Both the position numbers and the translations under genes were made by a program. Below the pieces are notes generated by a model. It saw only the letters and a program-made list of their open reading frames with translations, was not told the origin of the DNA and searched no databases. Below, piece after piece: positions 1 to 12,647 of a DNA stretch of 64,000 nucleotides (positions are counted from its first letter, which is position 1; each line of letters opens with the position of its first letter). Source of the DNA: Cutibacterium sp. (GTDB lineage: Bacteria; Actinomycetota; Actinomycetes; Propionibacteriales; Propionibacteriaceae); assembly GCF_030525615.1 (NCBI RefSeq), contig NZ_JAUNEJ010000005.1, positions 15,359 through 79,358 of the forward strand, in the 5' to 3' direction.

Positions 1-24
1 GGGCGCTATGGCGTACCTCGCCCG

Positions 25-864
25 TCAGTACAAGACGGTGGCCATTTCTCCGACTTGCCGAAATCCAACAGTGTCGTACATCGCTAACGCTGGAGCATTA
101 AAGTCATTGACGTAGAGGGATACCGATGAGTATCGACGCCGGCACAGCTCGGCCACAGCAGTCATCGCAGCATCGGCTAGTCCTTGACCGCGCCACGTCG
201 GATCCATCCAGACCCCTTGAATCTGACAGTGGTCACGCCAGGCAACGCCAATATCTGACTTCCATCGCACCGTTCCACCCTCATCAACGATGCCAAAACA
301 ATGCCCCCGATCGACGAGCACACGCATATGGCTCATATAACCACCGGAGCTTTCGATCGGGCTGACACCAACTTCCTCGGTGTACATCGCCACCGCAGCT
401 TGAAAATAGGCATGAAAGTGCTCCATCGTCACCCTGGCGACACGCCGATCTGGGCTGACTCTCGACGGTTCTTGCAACTCCAGTAACGGCTGGTGGGCTC
501 GTATCTCACGAGGACTCCCCCATGCCCGCGGATACCGCTGAGACAGGACACGGTGCAACGTCAAAACTGGTTCGGCTCGTCCCATCATTGACGCCGATGA
601 GCGCCAAGGCCCAACCCTGGAGGCCAGCTCCTCAATTGTCGAGTCGTCAGGTGCCACGGGTACGACGTTGGCACCCAAGTGAAGCACCCCCTGCAATTCA
701 TGGGACCGAATCAGACCGACGACGGGGCACCCGAGTCTGCCACGGTCTAGACCATTGGCCTGAATCCGGGACAGCAGAAACAGATTGCCCAAGGGGTCCT
801 GTTGGAGAAATTCGGTGACTTGGGCCACGTCGGCGTCGTCAAGGACTCTGACCCTGGTGAACAC
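25..864 (-). CDS. GNAT N-acetyltransferase (DUF4081-type)
   Basis: Predicted GNAT acetyltransferase with an N-terminal DUF4081-like half and a C-terminal acetyl-CoA fold. The C-terminal half carries the acetyl-CoA loop (GVWMDPTWRGQGLADAAM) and the usual late GNAT strand (VNDFNAPALAMYDTVGF). The substrate is unknown. The gene follows ispG directly. A GTG at 864 lies one base beyond the ispG stop and begins VFTRVRVLDD, which fits the expected domain start. An upstream ATG at 900 preceded by GAGAAG would overlap ispG by 35 bases and is the alternative. The close spacing suggests co-transcription with ispG. The family call is good; the function is open. Confidence 0.85.
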   Translation of the reverse strand: MFTRVRVLDDADVAQVTEFLQQDPLGNLFLLSRIQANGLDRGRLGCPVVGLIRSHELQGVLHLGANVVPVAPDDSTIEELASRVGPWRSSASMMGRAEPVLTLHRVLSQRYPRAWGSPREIRAHQPLLELQEPSRVSPDRRVARVTMEHFHAYFQAAVAMYTEEVGVSPIESSGGYMSHMRVLVDRGHCFGIVDEGGTVRWKSDIGVAWRDHCQIQGVWMDPTWRGQGLADAAMTAVAELCRRRYSSVSLYVNDFNAPALAMYDTVGFRQVGEMATVLY

Positions 865-865
865 G

Positions 866-2008
866 TCAGGAAACCGCGACTTCCGGTTCCCCGGCCTCAT
901 TCATCTTCTCGGCCATCCGATTCGCCTCATCGACGAGGGTGGCGACAATCTCATTCTCGGGGACGGTACGAACGACCTCGCCGTGCTTGAAGATCTTGCC
1001 CTTGCCGTTACCGGCGGCCACGCCAAGATCAGCCTCGCGACCCTCTCCAAGCCCGTTGACAACGCATCCCATCACGGCAACGCGTAGTGGCACGTCAATG
1101 CCTTCCAAGGCGTTGGACACGTCATTTGCCAACGACAGAACATCGACCTGGCACCGTCCACACGACGGGCAGGAGACGATCTCCATGCCACGGGGACGCA
1201 AGTTGAGCGACTCCAAGATCTTGATACCGACTTTGACTTCCTCAACCGGATCAGCCGACAGGGAAACGCGGATCGTGTCGCCGATCCCTTCGGAGAGCAG
1301 GTGTCCGAAAGCCACCGCAGACTTAATCGTGCCCTGGAAAGCCGGTCCGGCCTCGGTTACTCCCAAATGGAGTGGGTAGTCGCACCGTTCGGCGAGCTGC
1401 TCGTAGGCGCGGATCATGACAACAGGGTCATGGTGTTTGACCGAGATCTTGAAATCTCGGAAACCATACTGCTCGAAAAGGCTCGCCTCCCACAGCGCCG
1501 ACTCCACCATAGCCTCGGCGGTCGGAGCGCCGTATTTCTCGAGCAGACGCTTATCGAGGGAACCAGCATTGACGCCAATGCGAATGCTGGTGCCGTGCTC
1601 CGTGGCGCACTGACAGATTGCCTCGATCTGGTCGTCAAATTTGCGGATATTACCGGGATTGACGCGCACTGCGCCACACCCGGCCTCGATCGCCTGAAAG
1701 ACGTACTTTGGCTGGAAGTGAATATCAGCAATCACCGGGATTTGGGACTGCTTGGCGATGACCGGCAAGGCCTCGGCGTCCTTGTCCGTCGGGCAGGCGA
1801 CGCGCACAATGTCACAGCCGGCGGCGGTCAGCGCGGCGATCTGCTGCAAGGTAGCCCCCACATCGTGGGTCTTGGTCGTCGTCATGGACTGCACCGAAAT
1901 GGGCGCATCACCACCGACCAACACATCTCCCACCTTGATCTGGCGCGTCTTGCGACGCGGTGCCAGGGTCGGAATGGGAGGGGTGGGCATACCCAGATTC
2001 ACGGTCAT
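866..2008 (-). CDS. ispG: 4-hydroxy-3-methylbut-2-enyl diphosphate synthase
   Basis: Cytoplasmic [4Fe-4S] enzyme of the MEP pathway, converting methylerythritol cyclodiphosphate to HMBPP. The N-terminal TIM-barrel signature ([16 protein letters not shown]) is present. The C-terminal cluster domain has CPSCGRC and a later CVVNGLGE motif, giving the three cluster cysteines. The length (about 380 aa) is normal. The ATG at 2008 is chosen because AGGAG lies 9 nt upstream; an in-frame GTG at 2041 is the alternative. With dxr upstream it covers two steps of the same pathway. A nuclease gene separates it from rseP, which it follows directly in most actinobacteria. Confidence 0.97.
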   Translation of the reverse strand: MTVNLGMPTPPIPTLAPRRKTRQIKVGDVLVGGDAPISVQSMTTTKTHDVGATLQQIAALTAAGCDIVRVACPTDKDAEALPVIAKQSQIPVIADIHFQPKYVFQAIEAGCGAVRVNPGNIRKFDDQIEAICQCATEHGTSIRIGVNAGSLDKRLLEKYGAPTAEAMVESALWEASLFEQYGFRDFKISVKHHDPVVMIRAYEQLAERCDYPLHLGVTEAGPAFQGTIKSAVAFGHLLSEGIGDTIRVSLSADPVEEVKVGIKILESLNLRPRGMEIVSCPSCGRCQVDVLSLANDVSNALEGIDVPLRVAVMGCVVNGLGEGREADLGVAAGNGKGKIFKHGEVVRTVPENEIVATLVDEANRMAEKMNEAGEPEVAVS

Positions 2009-2125
2009 TGACGTGTCACTCCTGAAATCGCGGATCCTCACTTCTATTGTGTCACCTCCCTACGCCGGTGTGGTGACGCTGACAGCGAGCACCCAGAGGT
2101 AACAGGGTGGGTGCGGCGACGGTTT

Positions 2126-4744
2126 TCACACGCCGGTGCTGGGCAAACCGAGCCGAGTTCCAGGCACATACCCAGACGTTGGCGAAATCGTTGAGCTGGC
2201 GGATGTCGTTGCCGTCGAGAGTGAAGCGGACGTCGTTGATGCCGGGCTGGTCACCGGGGACGGACTCGATGTCGAGCTGGGGGTCGTCGTCGGGGATAGG
2301 GTCGGGGCCTGCATGGAGAAACCGACCACAGCCGGGGAGTGATCCGAGGCACCAAACTGGCTAGTGGTGTAGAAATCGGTCACGTTGTAATTGCGGCGCG
2401 AGTACTGCATGGCCACCGACTCAGACCCGTTGATGTCCCAGATACCAGCCCCGGAGACCAGCTCACGGGCGTTGGGATTGGCGAAGATGTGGTCCAGGGA
2501 ACCAACACGCCCGGAATACTGGTAGCTGGCAGCACCCGGATTGTGCTCCTCGACGACCTCGCTGAACCCGGCGTCCTTGATAGCGCGGATCGGATCCTCC
2601 ATGGCGTAAGCGTTGAAGTCGCCCAGCAGGAAGACCGGGTCGTCCTTGAAGTTGGTCTTCACCCACCCCGTCAACGCTGTGGCCTGGGCAACGCGACTGG
2701 GATTCGAATTGCCCTGACCAGTGCCGTCATCCTCGCCCGATCCCTTGGACTTGAAGTGGTTGACGACCGCCACGAAGGTGCGCTTGGACCCCACCGGCTG
2801 GAAGCGTTGGGCCAGCGGCTGACGGGCATTGGCGAAGACAGGGTCCGACAGAATCTGCGAGGCACCCACCGGGGAGACTTTGCCGACCTTGTAGATGAAG
2901 GCCGAGCGGATGACGTCCTCGTTCGGGGGAACGACGCTCGGGCTGGGAACGTAGGACCAAGTCTTCGTGCCAGCAGCCTTGTTGAGAGCGTCAACGAGAT
3001 GAGCCAGCGAGGCGTCGCGGGACTGTCCCGGGTGCCACGTGATCCGGGCGGAATTCTCAATTTCCTCCAGAGAAACGACGTCGGCACCCAGCCCATTGAT
3101 AGCGGTGACGATCTTGGCCTGCTGATCGGCGAAGGCTTCCGGAGTGTAGGCACCCCTGACCTGGCAGTAGTCGGTCGCGACAGGGTTGCCGTCACGATCG
3201 ACATAGGCTTTGCAATCCGGTTCGTCTTGGCCCAGATCAGTGAAGTAGCTCAACACGTTGAAGCTGGCGAGCTTGACGTCACCGCCAACGGCAGGTGGGG
3301 TGGCCGGACGGTTATTTTCAGCCGTAATCGGCGACAGCGCGGAATCTGAGCCGACAACCTGGCCGGTGGGCTGGAAATTCCAGCCGAACCGCTGGTCCAT
3401 GATGACCGGCGAAGTGAAGTCAACGTGGCTGCCGGTACGCATCGGAGTGTCCTGGGACAGGTATGGCAAGGGCGAGTTCTTAGCCTCAGCGTTCGTCATG
3501 AAGTTCCACGACGCACCGTCGTCAAGATTGATGTATTTGACCTTGTTGGCTGCCTCGACGGCCTCGGCGTCCTTACCCGGGAGCGCAACCTCGGTGCCCT
3601 GGTACAGCGGCTTGTCACCGTCAGCCAGACCAATCTGGCCGTACTGGTTGAGGTCATAGTTGTTGGTAATGGTGTAGCCGCTGACCGGTTTGACGAGCAT
3701 GCCCTCGTAGGCCTCGCGCTCGGCGTCGGTGCGCGGCAGGGATGTCAGCTCGGTGGCTTTGACCGGGACACAACCATGCTTTCGATTCACCCGGGTACTG
3801 CCAGCGATCTCGGTGAGGTCGTGGTACTCCGTAACGGTGCCCGTGACGCTCACACAATCACCGACTTTGACGTTGGCCGCAGCCCACGATGAGTACACGA
3901 AGACACCATCGGACGCGTCGGTGGCCTTCTTCGCGGTGCCACCACTGCCTGGAGTCTGAATGTATATCCCGTTGAATCCACCAGTTGGATAAGCAGCGGT
4001 GACCACTCCCACCGTGGTGACGGTCTTGTCGACCAACGGACTAGTCGGCCCCTCACCCTGGATTGTGGCGATCGGGACCTCAACCGGATTCTCGGACGGG
4101 CGTGGGTTCTCAGTCGGGCCAGGATTCGGTGTCGCGCTAGAGATCGGTGTCGGAGTGGGGACGGAACCAGAATTGGTCGGGGTGGGATCTCCGACCTCGA
4201 AGTCCGCCGAATTGTCGTCAGTATCGACCCCGTTGCGACGCTCAATCGAGGTGGTGTTGGACAAGCCGGGAGCAGATGCCTTTTCGACCGCCGTTGCGGC
4301 ACCGTAACCGACCAGATCAACGACAGCACCCGCTGCGTCACTGATCCGCACCGAACCCTTGGTGGCACTCATAAATGCAGTACACGTAGCGTCCGGCGTC
4401 GGCAGTGCCTTGCTGCCACCATCCCCTTTAGCTTCCTGAATCAGGAAATGGCCGCCAGCCTTGACGGTCCCGCTCAGCGCGCACGTGTTGGCCACCTTGC
4501 CCTTGGCACTCAAATACTCCAGCGTCCAGCCGGTGACGGACACATCCGAGGAGGTGGGATTGAGTAATTCGACGAAATCGTGAGTCCAGGTGGCCCCAGA
4601 GTTACCGCCACCTCCATAGACCTCGTTAATGACAACGTGGCTCGCCGTTTCCGAATCAGCATGAGCCGGCTGGGTCGCGATAATCATGGCGACGCATGAC
4701 AGGGCAGATAACCCCGCCAGGACACGTCTGGGAATGGTGGTCAT
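2126..4744 (-). CDS. Secreted ExeM/NucH-type extracellular endonuclease
   Basis: A signal peptide (about residues 1-29, ending QPAHA) leads into a lamin-tail domain (INEVYGGGGNSGATW, about 35-165). A Pro/Thr-rich linker and an OB-fold region (about 225-350) follow, then an endonuclease/exonuclease/phosphatase domain (about 490-825). Catalytic motifs are FNVLSYF, SLEEIEN, LLGDFNAY, DHIF and SDHSP. The tail is a Ser/Thr/Pro stalk ending LPSTGV at the stop codon, with no membrane segment or basic tail. It probably degrades extracellular DNA. An in-frame ATG at 4756 is an alternative start, but the start at 4744 gives a cleaner signal peptide. The gene interrupts the conserved dxr-rseP-ispG order, which suggests insertion. 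Confidence 0.93.
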   Translation of the reverse strand: MTTIPRRVLAGLSALSCVAMIIATQPAHADSETASHVVINEVYGGGGNSGATWTHDFVELLNPTSSDVSVTGWTLEYLSAKGKVANTCALSGTVKAGGHFLIQEAKGDGGSKALPTPDATCTAFMSATKGSVRISDAAGAVVDLVGYGAATAVEKASAPGLSNTTSIERRNGVDTDDNSADFEVGDPTPTNSGSVPTPTPISSATPNPGPTENPRPSENPVEVPIATIQGEGPTSPLVDKTVTTVGVVTAAYPTGGFNGIYIQTPGSGGTAKKATDASDGVFVYSSWAAANVKVGDCVSVTGTVTEYHDLTEIAGSTRVNRKHGCVPVKATELTSLPRTDAEREAYEGMLVKPVSGYTITNNYDLNQYGQIGLADGDKPLYQGTEVALPGKDAEAVEAANKVKYINLDDGASWNFMTNAEAKNSPLPYLSQDTPMRTGSHVDFTSPVIMDQRFGWNFQPTGQVVGSDSALSPITAENNRPATPPAVGGDVKLASFNVLSYFTDLGQDEPDCKAYVDRDGNPVATDYCQVRGAYTPEAFADQQAKIVTAINGLGADVVSLEEIENSARITWHPGQSRDASLAHLVDALNKAAGTKTWSYVPSPSVVPPNEDVIRSAFIYKVGKVSPVGASQILSDPVFANARQPLAQRFQPVGSKRTFVAVVNHFKSKGSGEDDGTGQGNSNPSRVAQATALTGWVKTNFKDDPVFLLGDFNAYAMEDPIRAIKDAGFSEVVEEHNPGAASYQYSGRVGSLDHIFANPNARELVSGAGIWDINGSESVAMQYSRRNYNVTDFYTTSQFGASDHSPAVVGFSMQAPTLSPTTTPSSTSSPSPVTSPASTTSASLSTATTSASSTISPTSGYVPGTRLGLPSTGV

Positions 4745-4899
4745 GGGGAATCCCATCTCGTAGCAGGGAGCGTTCGCGGGTCAGCTTGCCACAATCGGCA
4801 CCACGACGTGACCGGATGTCACCGACAATTCACCGTACTGTCCCCTACCATGCCGCGTCATCGCAACAACGATTCCCGCTATTACCTCAAAAGATCGCG

Positions 4900-6180
4900 T
4901 CAAAAGATTCTGACTGGGGAGACAACGTCGGCGACGATCAGGACGAGCCCCATCACGAGCATAAGAATCCCGATGAACCACGCGACCGGCAACATCATTG
5001 CGGTGTCGGCTGGGCCCGGATCAGGTTTGCCAGCGAGCCGGAAGATCCCCCGCTTGCATGACTCCCACACCGCGCCGGCAATGTGTCCGCCATCCATCGG
5101 CGGCAACGGCACCACGTTGAACCAGAACAGAAACAGGTTGAGACCGCCAAGCAAGCTTGCTCCGGACGCGATCTTGTCAGCGAGAGTCAGGTGACCGTTG
5201 CCGGCAATGTCACCAGCAACTCGCGACGCCCCCACAATGCTCATCGGGCTGTTAACGTCACGAGTCTTACCGGTAACCATGTCGGAGGCAACATTCCAGG
5301 TGAGCACAGGAAGTCTGGCCAAGGCGCTTAGGGACTGCTTCGACATCATCCACATCTGCGCGATGGTGTCCCCCGGACCCGAATGGACGATCACCATCGT
5401 CGGGCTGAATCCCAGGTATCCAACTGTGACGGTGCGGCCGGGGTTATTGATGTCGGGCATCTCATTGACGATGGTGCGAGTCGGCTTGAGGTTCATCGCG
5501 TGGCCATCTCGTTCAACTTCCAGACGTACCGGCCCGTCTCCGTTGTCGCGAATGAGTTCTTGTAGTTGGGACCATGACTCGATGTGCTCACCGTTAAAAG
5601 AGACGATGTGGTCCCCGGGCTGAAGCCCCGTCTTCGCTGCCGGCGTTGGCGGGTCCTGCGCCGAACACTCCGGCTGGTTCTGGTTCATGGGTACGCATGC
5701 AGTTACGGCGGCTACCGTGGTCGTCTCGATTGATTGACCGTAAATGCCGAACACTGCCCAGAACAGCAGAAAAGCCAGCAGCAGGTTAGTAAGGATGCCG
5801 CCACTCATGATGATGAGCCGCACCCAGACCGGCTTGTCGCTGAAGAGACGTCCACCGTCCGCGTCGGTGATGTCTTGAGCCTCAGCCGCCCGGGCCTCGT
5901 CGGCCAGTTGTGTCAGATTGTTGACGCGACGGTGATGTACCTCTGCGGGATACATCCCAACCAGACGCACATAGCCGCCTAGTGGAATCCACTTGAACCC
6001 GTACTCGGTCTCGCCACGCTTGAAGGACCAGATCTTGGGTCCAAATCCAGCAAAGAACTCGGTGACCTTGACGCCAAAGATCTTGGCCGGGATGAAGTGA
6101 CCACACTCGTGCAGCAGAACCGAGACGATGATGAGGGCGAAAAAGACGATCCCCGCCAACACCTGGACCACAACGATCAC
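4900..6180 (-). CDS. rseP: RIP (site-2) zinc metalloprotease, M50 family
   Basis: Intramembrane protease that cleaves membrane-bound substrates such as anti-sigma factors. The zinc motif HECGH lies in the first membrane helix, a PDZ domain follows (GLQPGDHIVSFNGE), and the second active-site segment NVVPLPPMDGGH is near the C-terminus with further membrane helices. A GTG at 6180 overlaps the dxr stop in a GTGA arrangement, which implies coupled translation and gives 426 aa. An ATG at 6201 is possible but lies deep inside dxr. The dxr-rseP order is standard in actinobacteria. Confidence 0.95.
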   Translation of the reverse strand: MIVVVQVLAGIVFFALIIVSVLLHECGHFIPAKIFGVKVTEFFAGFGPKIWSFKRGETEYGFKWIPLGGYVRLVGMYPAEVHHRRVNNLTQLADEARAAEAQDITDADGGRLFSDKPVWVRLIIMSGGILTNLLLAFLLFWAVFGIYGQSIETTTVAAVTACVPMNQNQPECSAQDPPTPAAKTGLQPGDHIVSFNGEHIESWSQLQELIRDNGDGPVRLEVERDGHAMNLKPTRTIVNEMPDINNPGRTVTVGYLGFSPTMVIVHSGPGDTIAQMWMMSKQSLSALARLPVLTWNVASDMVTGKTRDVNSPMSIVGASRVAGDIAGNGHLTLADKIASGASLLGGLNLFLFWFNVVPLPPMDGGHIAGAVWESCKRGIFRLAGKPDPGPADTAMMLPVAWFIGILMLVMGLVLIVADVVSPVRIF

Positions 6181-7400
6181 TGGCGGCGTTCCTGGGCACA
6201 CAGCTGCGCGGCACGGCGACGACCCCAGGAATCGGCGGCCAACACAGCGTCAAGGCTGAGCGCCTCATCACCGACGTGACGGGCACCAGGCTCGCTGTCA
6301 CCATCTCTCATCAGGTGCTCCTCGAGGACGGCGGCGATAGTGTCGGTGATGTCGAGGAATCCGATACTCCCCTGGCAGAAGGCGTCGACGCACGACTCAT
6401 TGGCGGCATTGAACACAGCTGGAGCGGTACCGGCAGCCTTGCCCGCACGCCGGGCCAGCTCCACTGCCCCGAAAGTCTCGTTGTCCAACGGCTCGAAAGT
6501 CCACTGGGTGGCCGTCGACCAGTCACAGCCAGCTGCGGCGTCGGGAATGCGATCAGGCCACGACAACCCCAGGGCGATCGGCAGTTTCATGTCGGGTGGG
6601 GAGGCCTGGGCGATGGTGGCACCATCCCAAAACTCCACCATGGAATGCACGATGGACTGCGGATGGACAACGACGGTGATGTCATCCAGGTCGACGTCGT
6701 AGAGCAAGGCGGCCTCGAGCAACTCCAACCCCTTATTGACCAGCGTCGAGGAGTTGATCGTAATCACCCGGCCCATATTCCACGTCGGGTGCTTCATGGC
6801 GTCGGCGGCGGTGACGTCAGCCAGGGATTGCCTGTCGCGGCCACGGAACGGGCCGCCAGATGCCGTCAGAACGAGACGACGCACCTCATTGCGCCCTCCC
6901 CCACGCAAGCACTGGGCGAAGGCGGAGTGCTCGGAGTCCACGGCGACGATCTGTCCGGGGGCGGCGGCCTGGGTGACGAGCCTGCCACCGATGACCAAGG
7001 ATTCCTTATTCGCCAAGGCCAGGGTTGTGCCGGCGGCCAGGGTGGCCAGGGTCGGACGCAGGCCCGCAGCACCGGTGATGGCATTGCACACCACATCGGC
7101 AGGCATTTCCGCCAGCTGAGTCGACGCATCCGGGCCGGTCAGAATCTGAAGGTCAGGCACCGGGACATCACGTGAGCCAGCTTGTACAGCCAATGCTCGC
7201 ATGAATTCTTCTGCAACGTCTTCCCGCGCGATGGCCACCACGGGGATGGAGAAATCGAGAATCTGCTGAGCCAGCAAGCCAACATCCGAACCACCTGCCG
7301 ATATGCCGACGACCTCGAATTGGTCGCGACGCGACGCAATGACCTCCAAGGTCTGTGTTCCGATCGATCCAGTGGAGCCGAGAATGATGACCTTCTTCAC
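6177..7400 (-). CDS. dxr: 1-deoxy-D-xylulose 5-phosphate reductoisomerase
   Basis: Second enzyme of the MEP pathway, an NADPH-dependent reductoisomerase making methylerythritol phosphate. The Rossmann motif ILGSTGSIGTQTLEV is at the N-terminus. LANKESLVIGG and the metal/substrate region VDSEHSAFAQCL follow, then the SGGPFRGR loop. The length of 407 aa is normal, with a short extra C-terminal tail. The start is GTG at 7400. The gene overlaps rseP by four bases and is divergent from the serine hydrolase at 7485. Confidence 0.97.
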   Translation of the reverse strand: MKKVIILGSTGSIGTQTLEVIASRRDQFEVVGISAGGSDVGLLAQQILDFSIPVVAIAREDVAEEFMRALAVQAGSRDVPVPDLQILTGPDASTQLAEMPADVVCNAITGAAGLRPTLATLAAGTTLALANKESLVIGGRLVTQAAAPGQIVAVDSEHSAFAQCLRGGGRNEVRRLVLTASGGPFRGRDRQSLADVTAADAMKHPTWNMGRVITINSSTLVNKGLELLEAALLYDVDLDDITVVVHPQSIVHSMVEFWDGATIAQASPPDMKLPIALGLSWPDRIPDAAAGCDWSTATQWTFEPLDNETFGAVELARRAGKAAGTAPAVFNAANESCVDAFCQGSIGFLDITDTIAAVLEEHLMRDGDSEPGARHVGDEALSLDAVLAADSWGRRRAAQLCAQERRQ

Positions 7401-7472
7401 CCCGCCAGTTTGTCACGTCGGTTCCTGACAGACTGATTCAACACAGAATCTGTTTCACCAAACCAGCACCTT

Positions 7473-7478
7473 TAGAGT
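7473..7478 (+). promoter_or_regulatory. -10 element of a probable leaderless transcript
   Basis: TAGAGT ends 6 nt before the ATG at 7485, and no Shine-Dalgarno sequence is present. This spacing places the transcription start at or next to the start codon. Confidence 0.45.
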
Positions 7479-7484
7479 GGATTC

Positions 7485-8845
7485 ATGACCGAGAGTGTTC
7501 TCGACATCACTGCCAATGCCCTTGAGAAGGCTGGAGTTCACCCGCACCGACTTATCGTGCGTCAGCACGGACACGTCGTCGGGCGACGCCGCTGGGCCCC
7601 GTGGAGTTCCGAGGTCGCCAGCCTCGTCTATTCCTGCTCCAAAACTTTCACCTCTGCCGCCGTCGGCATCGCTGTCGATCGTGGTGCCTTCGGCTACGAC
7701 GACACTCTGGCCGAACTGCTGCCAGCCTCATGTACCGAGCAGACCGGCCCGGTAGCTAGATCCATCACCGTTCGCGACGTCCTGGCAATGGCGAGTGGAC
7801 ACTCGCCCGAGCAACTGAGCCAGCCTCCCTTAGCCCTGTCAAGGATTCCTAACGCCCAGACCGCGAAACTGTGGCTGGGCACCGAACCTGCCGGACGCCC
7901 CGGGGTCGACTTCGCCTACAACAATCTCGGTACGTGGATGTTGTCTCGAATCGTTCGCCGCCATACCGGGGTCGACATCGACACCATCATCACCAGGGAG
8001 GTTCTGGAACCACTGGGCTGCGGTCCGCACAGCTGGGTCCGCGACGCCGACGGCATTCCGTTGGGATTTAGCGGCCTACACATCGACGCGGAAGATATCG
8101 GTCGGTTTGCCCAGCTTCTCCTCGACAACGGTATTCACGACGGCAGACGTCTGCTGCCCCGAGAATGGGTCGAGCAGCACCGCGTCAAGCACGTCGAATC
8201 TGACGGGCTCACCGGCCCGGAGTGGGGACTCGGCTACGGGTGGCAAACCTGGATCTCCAGCCACGGCTACCGTCTCGACGGTGCCTTCGGCCAGTTCGCA
8301 CTCATCATCCCTGAGGTCGACGCTGTCGTCGTGACAACCAATGAGGTCGGAGAGGGGCCTGGAGACAAGCAGACGGTTTTGCAGATCATCTGGGACCATC
8401 TTCTGCCGGCCCTGTCAGAGGGAATCACACCCGAACCTGAGGAGGTCGTGCGCACCGTACCGACGGTTTCCGGCACGTTCGACTCAGCCCGCTCGATACA
8501 GGGCATTGTCGACGACACTCACATCATCGTCGCGCCCTGTGCTGACGGCTGGGCCATGTCGTGGCGGTCCACTCAGTCTCACGACGAGACCGTCGAGACC
8601 AGCTTGGACGTCGCCATCGGACACAACAGGTGGCTGACGTCCCACTGTCGTGTCGGGGACGGCTCCTTGGACATCGCGGCCAGCGGCGGTTGGCAGGCCA
8701 ACACCTTCGTCGCCAAACTCAACATCATTTCCAGCCCCCATGGCCTCACGATCCAGATAGCCCCGAATGCCACGACAATCCGGTGGAATTGTGATCCGCT
8801 TGATCCGCGTGGCCTGTTTGGTCTGATTCACCCGGAGCCGCGTCA

Positions 8846-8849
<4 letters not shown>
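7485..8849 (+). CDS. Serine hydrolase, beta-lactamase/penicillin-binding protein fold
   Basis: Class-C beta-lactamase-related hydrolase. The nucleophile motif SxxK is Ser50-Cys-Ser-Lys53 within VYSCSKTFTS, and the YxN motif is Tyr145-Asn-Asn147 in DFAYNNLG. No signal peptide is visible, so it is probably cytoplasmic; esterase, amidase or D-aminopeptidase activity are all possible. The C-terminal 130 residues form an extra beta-rich region. The stop overlaps the start of the LOG-family gene by four bases, so the two are translationally coupled. Confidence 0.88.
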
Positions 8850-11306
<2,457 letters not shown>

Positions 11307-11358
11307 CTACCTCACCCGGAACCATGTCACTGGGTCGATCAGTGGACTCACCTTGGAC

Positions 11359-12579
11359 TCAGTTGCCCAATCCTTCCACGCGTCCCACAGCAGCCAATTG
11401 ACCACACGCGCCATCAATTTCTGAGCCTCTCGTGTCGCGCACCGTCACCGGAATCTTCCAGCGCTGCAAGGTTTCAACGAAGGCGTCTTGGTCCTGTGGA
11501 CGCGAAGCCGTCCAGCGTGAGCCTGGAGTCGGATTAAGCGGAATAAGGTTTACGTGAGCCCAAGTCCAGTCGCCGCGACGGCGGATCTGACGGGCCAGCA
11601 CCCCAGCACGGTCGGCCTGGTCATTGATGTCTTTCATGAGGGCATACTCGATCGAGACTCGACGCTTGGTCTTCTCGGCGTAGTGCCACGCAGCGTCAAG
11701 GAGTTCATCGACCTTCCAACGACGGTTGACCGGGATGAGTTCGTCTCGCAACTCGTCATCGGGGGCGTGCAAGGAGACGGCCAAGGTAACCGGAATCCCC
11801 TCCTCAGTCAGCGCTTTAATACGAGGCACCAAACCGACCGTCGAGACAGTCATGGCACGAGCGCTCATGCCAACTCCATCGGGGCCTTCGGCAATGAGGG
11901 TGCGAATGGCGGTGAGCACCGAGCGGTAATTGGCCATGGGTTCACCCATGCCCATGAACACGATGTTGTGGACACGACCGCTGGCCCCGGGAACCTCGCC
12001 GGCCTCAATAAGGCGGTTGGCTGCCAGCACCTGACTGACGATCTCAGCGGTGGACATATTGCGCTGAATACCGCCCTGACCGGTGGCGCAGAACGGGCAC
12101 GCCATGCCGCAACCGGCCTGGGAGGAGATACACAAGGTGGTGCGAGCGACAGAATGGCGGGTCGGTGGGTAATACATGAGAACCGACTCCACCAAGGCTC
12201 CACCGTGGAGTCGCCACAAGGTCTTCACAGTTGTGCCACGGTCACACGATTGTCGAGAGACCTCGGTCAGCAGCGTCGGGAACCAAGCGTCAGCGATTTG
12301 CTGGCGAGCCGAGGTGGGCAGATCAGTCCACTCGGTGGGGTCAACCTCCCAGCGGTCAAAGACGTGGGTAGAAATCTGGCGAGCACGGAAAGCTGGCAGA
12401 CCAAGGTCCTTGACGGCCTGCACCCTCTCCTCAACGCTCAGATCTATCCAGTGGCGAGGAGGTTTGGTACGCTTCGGGGTCCGCACCACAACCGGAATCT
12501 CCTTGTCAGCCAGCGGAGTGGTGGGCAACACCAGTCCCGACGGCGACACGTTTGGACGCTCGGATTGTGCGTCAGTCAC
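11359..12579 (-). CDS. rlmN: 23S rRNA (adenine2503-C2)/tRNA methyltransferase, radical SAM
   Basis: Radical-SAM enzyme that methylates C2 of A2503 in 23S rRNA and A37 of some tRNAs. The cluster motif CGMACPFC gives the CxxxCxxC triad, and the catalytic C-terminal cysteine is in [14 protein letters not shown] at 12579 has GAGAGG 5 nt upstream and is preferred; an in-frame ATG at 12609 has no clear binding site. It is the last gene of the rpsB-tsf-pyrH-frr-cdsA-rlmN run. Confidence 0.95.
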   Translation of the reverse strand: MTDAQSERPNVSPSGLVLPTTPLADKEIPVVVRTPKRTKPPRHWIDLSVEERVQAVKDLGLPAFRARQISTHVFDRWEVDPTEWTDLPTSARQQIADAWFPTLLTEVSRQSCDRGTTVKTLWRLHGGALVESVLMYYPPTRHSVARTTLCISSQAGCGMACPFCATGQGGIQRNMSTAEIVSQVLAANRLIEAGEVPGASGRVHNIVFMGMGEPMANYRSVLTAIRTLIAEGPDGVGMSARAMTVSTVGLVPRIKALTEEGIPVTLAVSLHAPDDELRDELIPVNRRWKVDELLDAAWHYAEKTKRRVSIEYALMKDINDQADRAGVLARQIRRRGDWTWAHVNLIPLNPTPGSRWTASRPQDQDAFVETLQRWKIPVTVRDTRGSEIDGACGQLAAVGRVEGLGN

Positions 12580-12647
12580 AGCATTCCTCTCACGATTGCG
12601 ATCAGCCATGGATGGTCCCGGCGGCTGCGAAATCCTCAGCTACGATG

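Noticed and set aside
1301-2011. Long plus-strand ORF opposite ispG
   Set aside because: It is the antisense shadow of a well-supported conserved gene; similar long antisense frames occur opposite most genes here.
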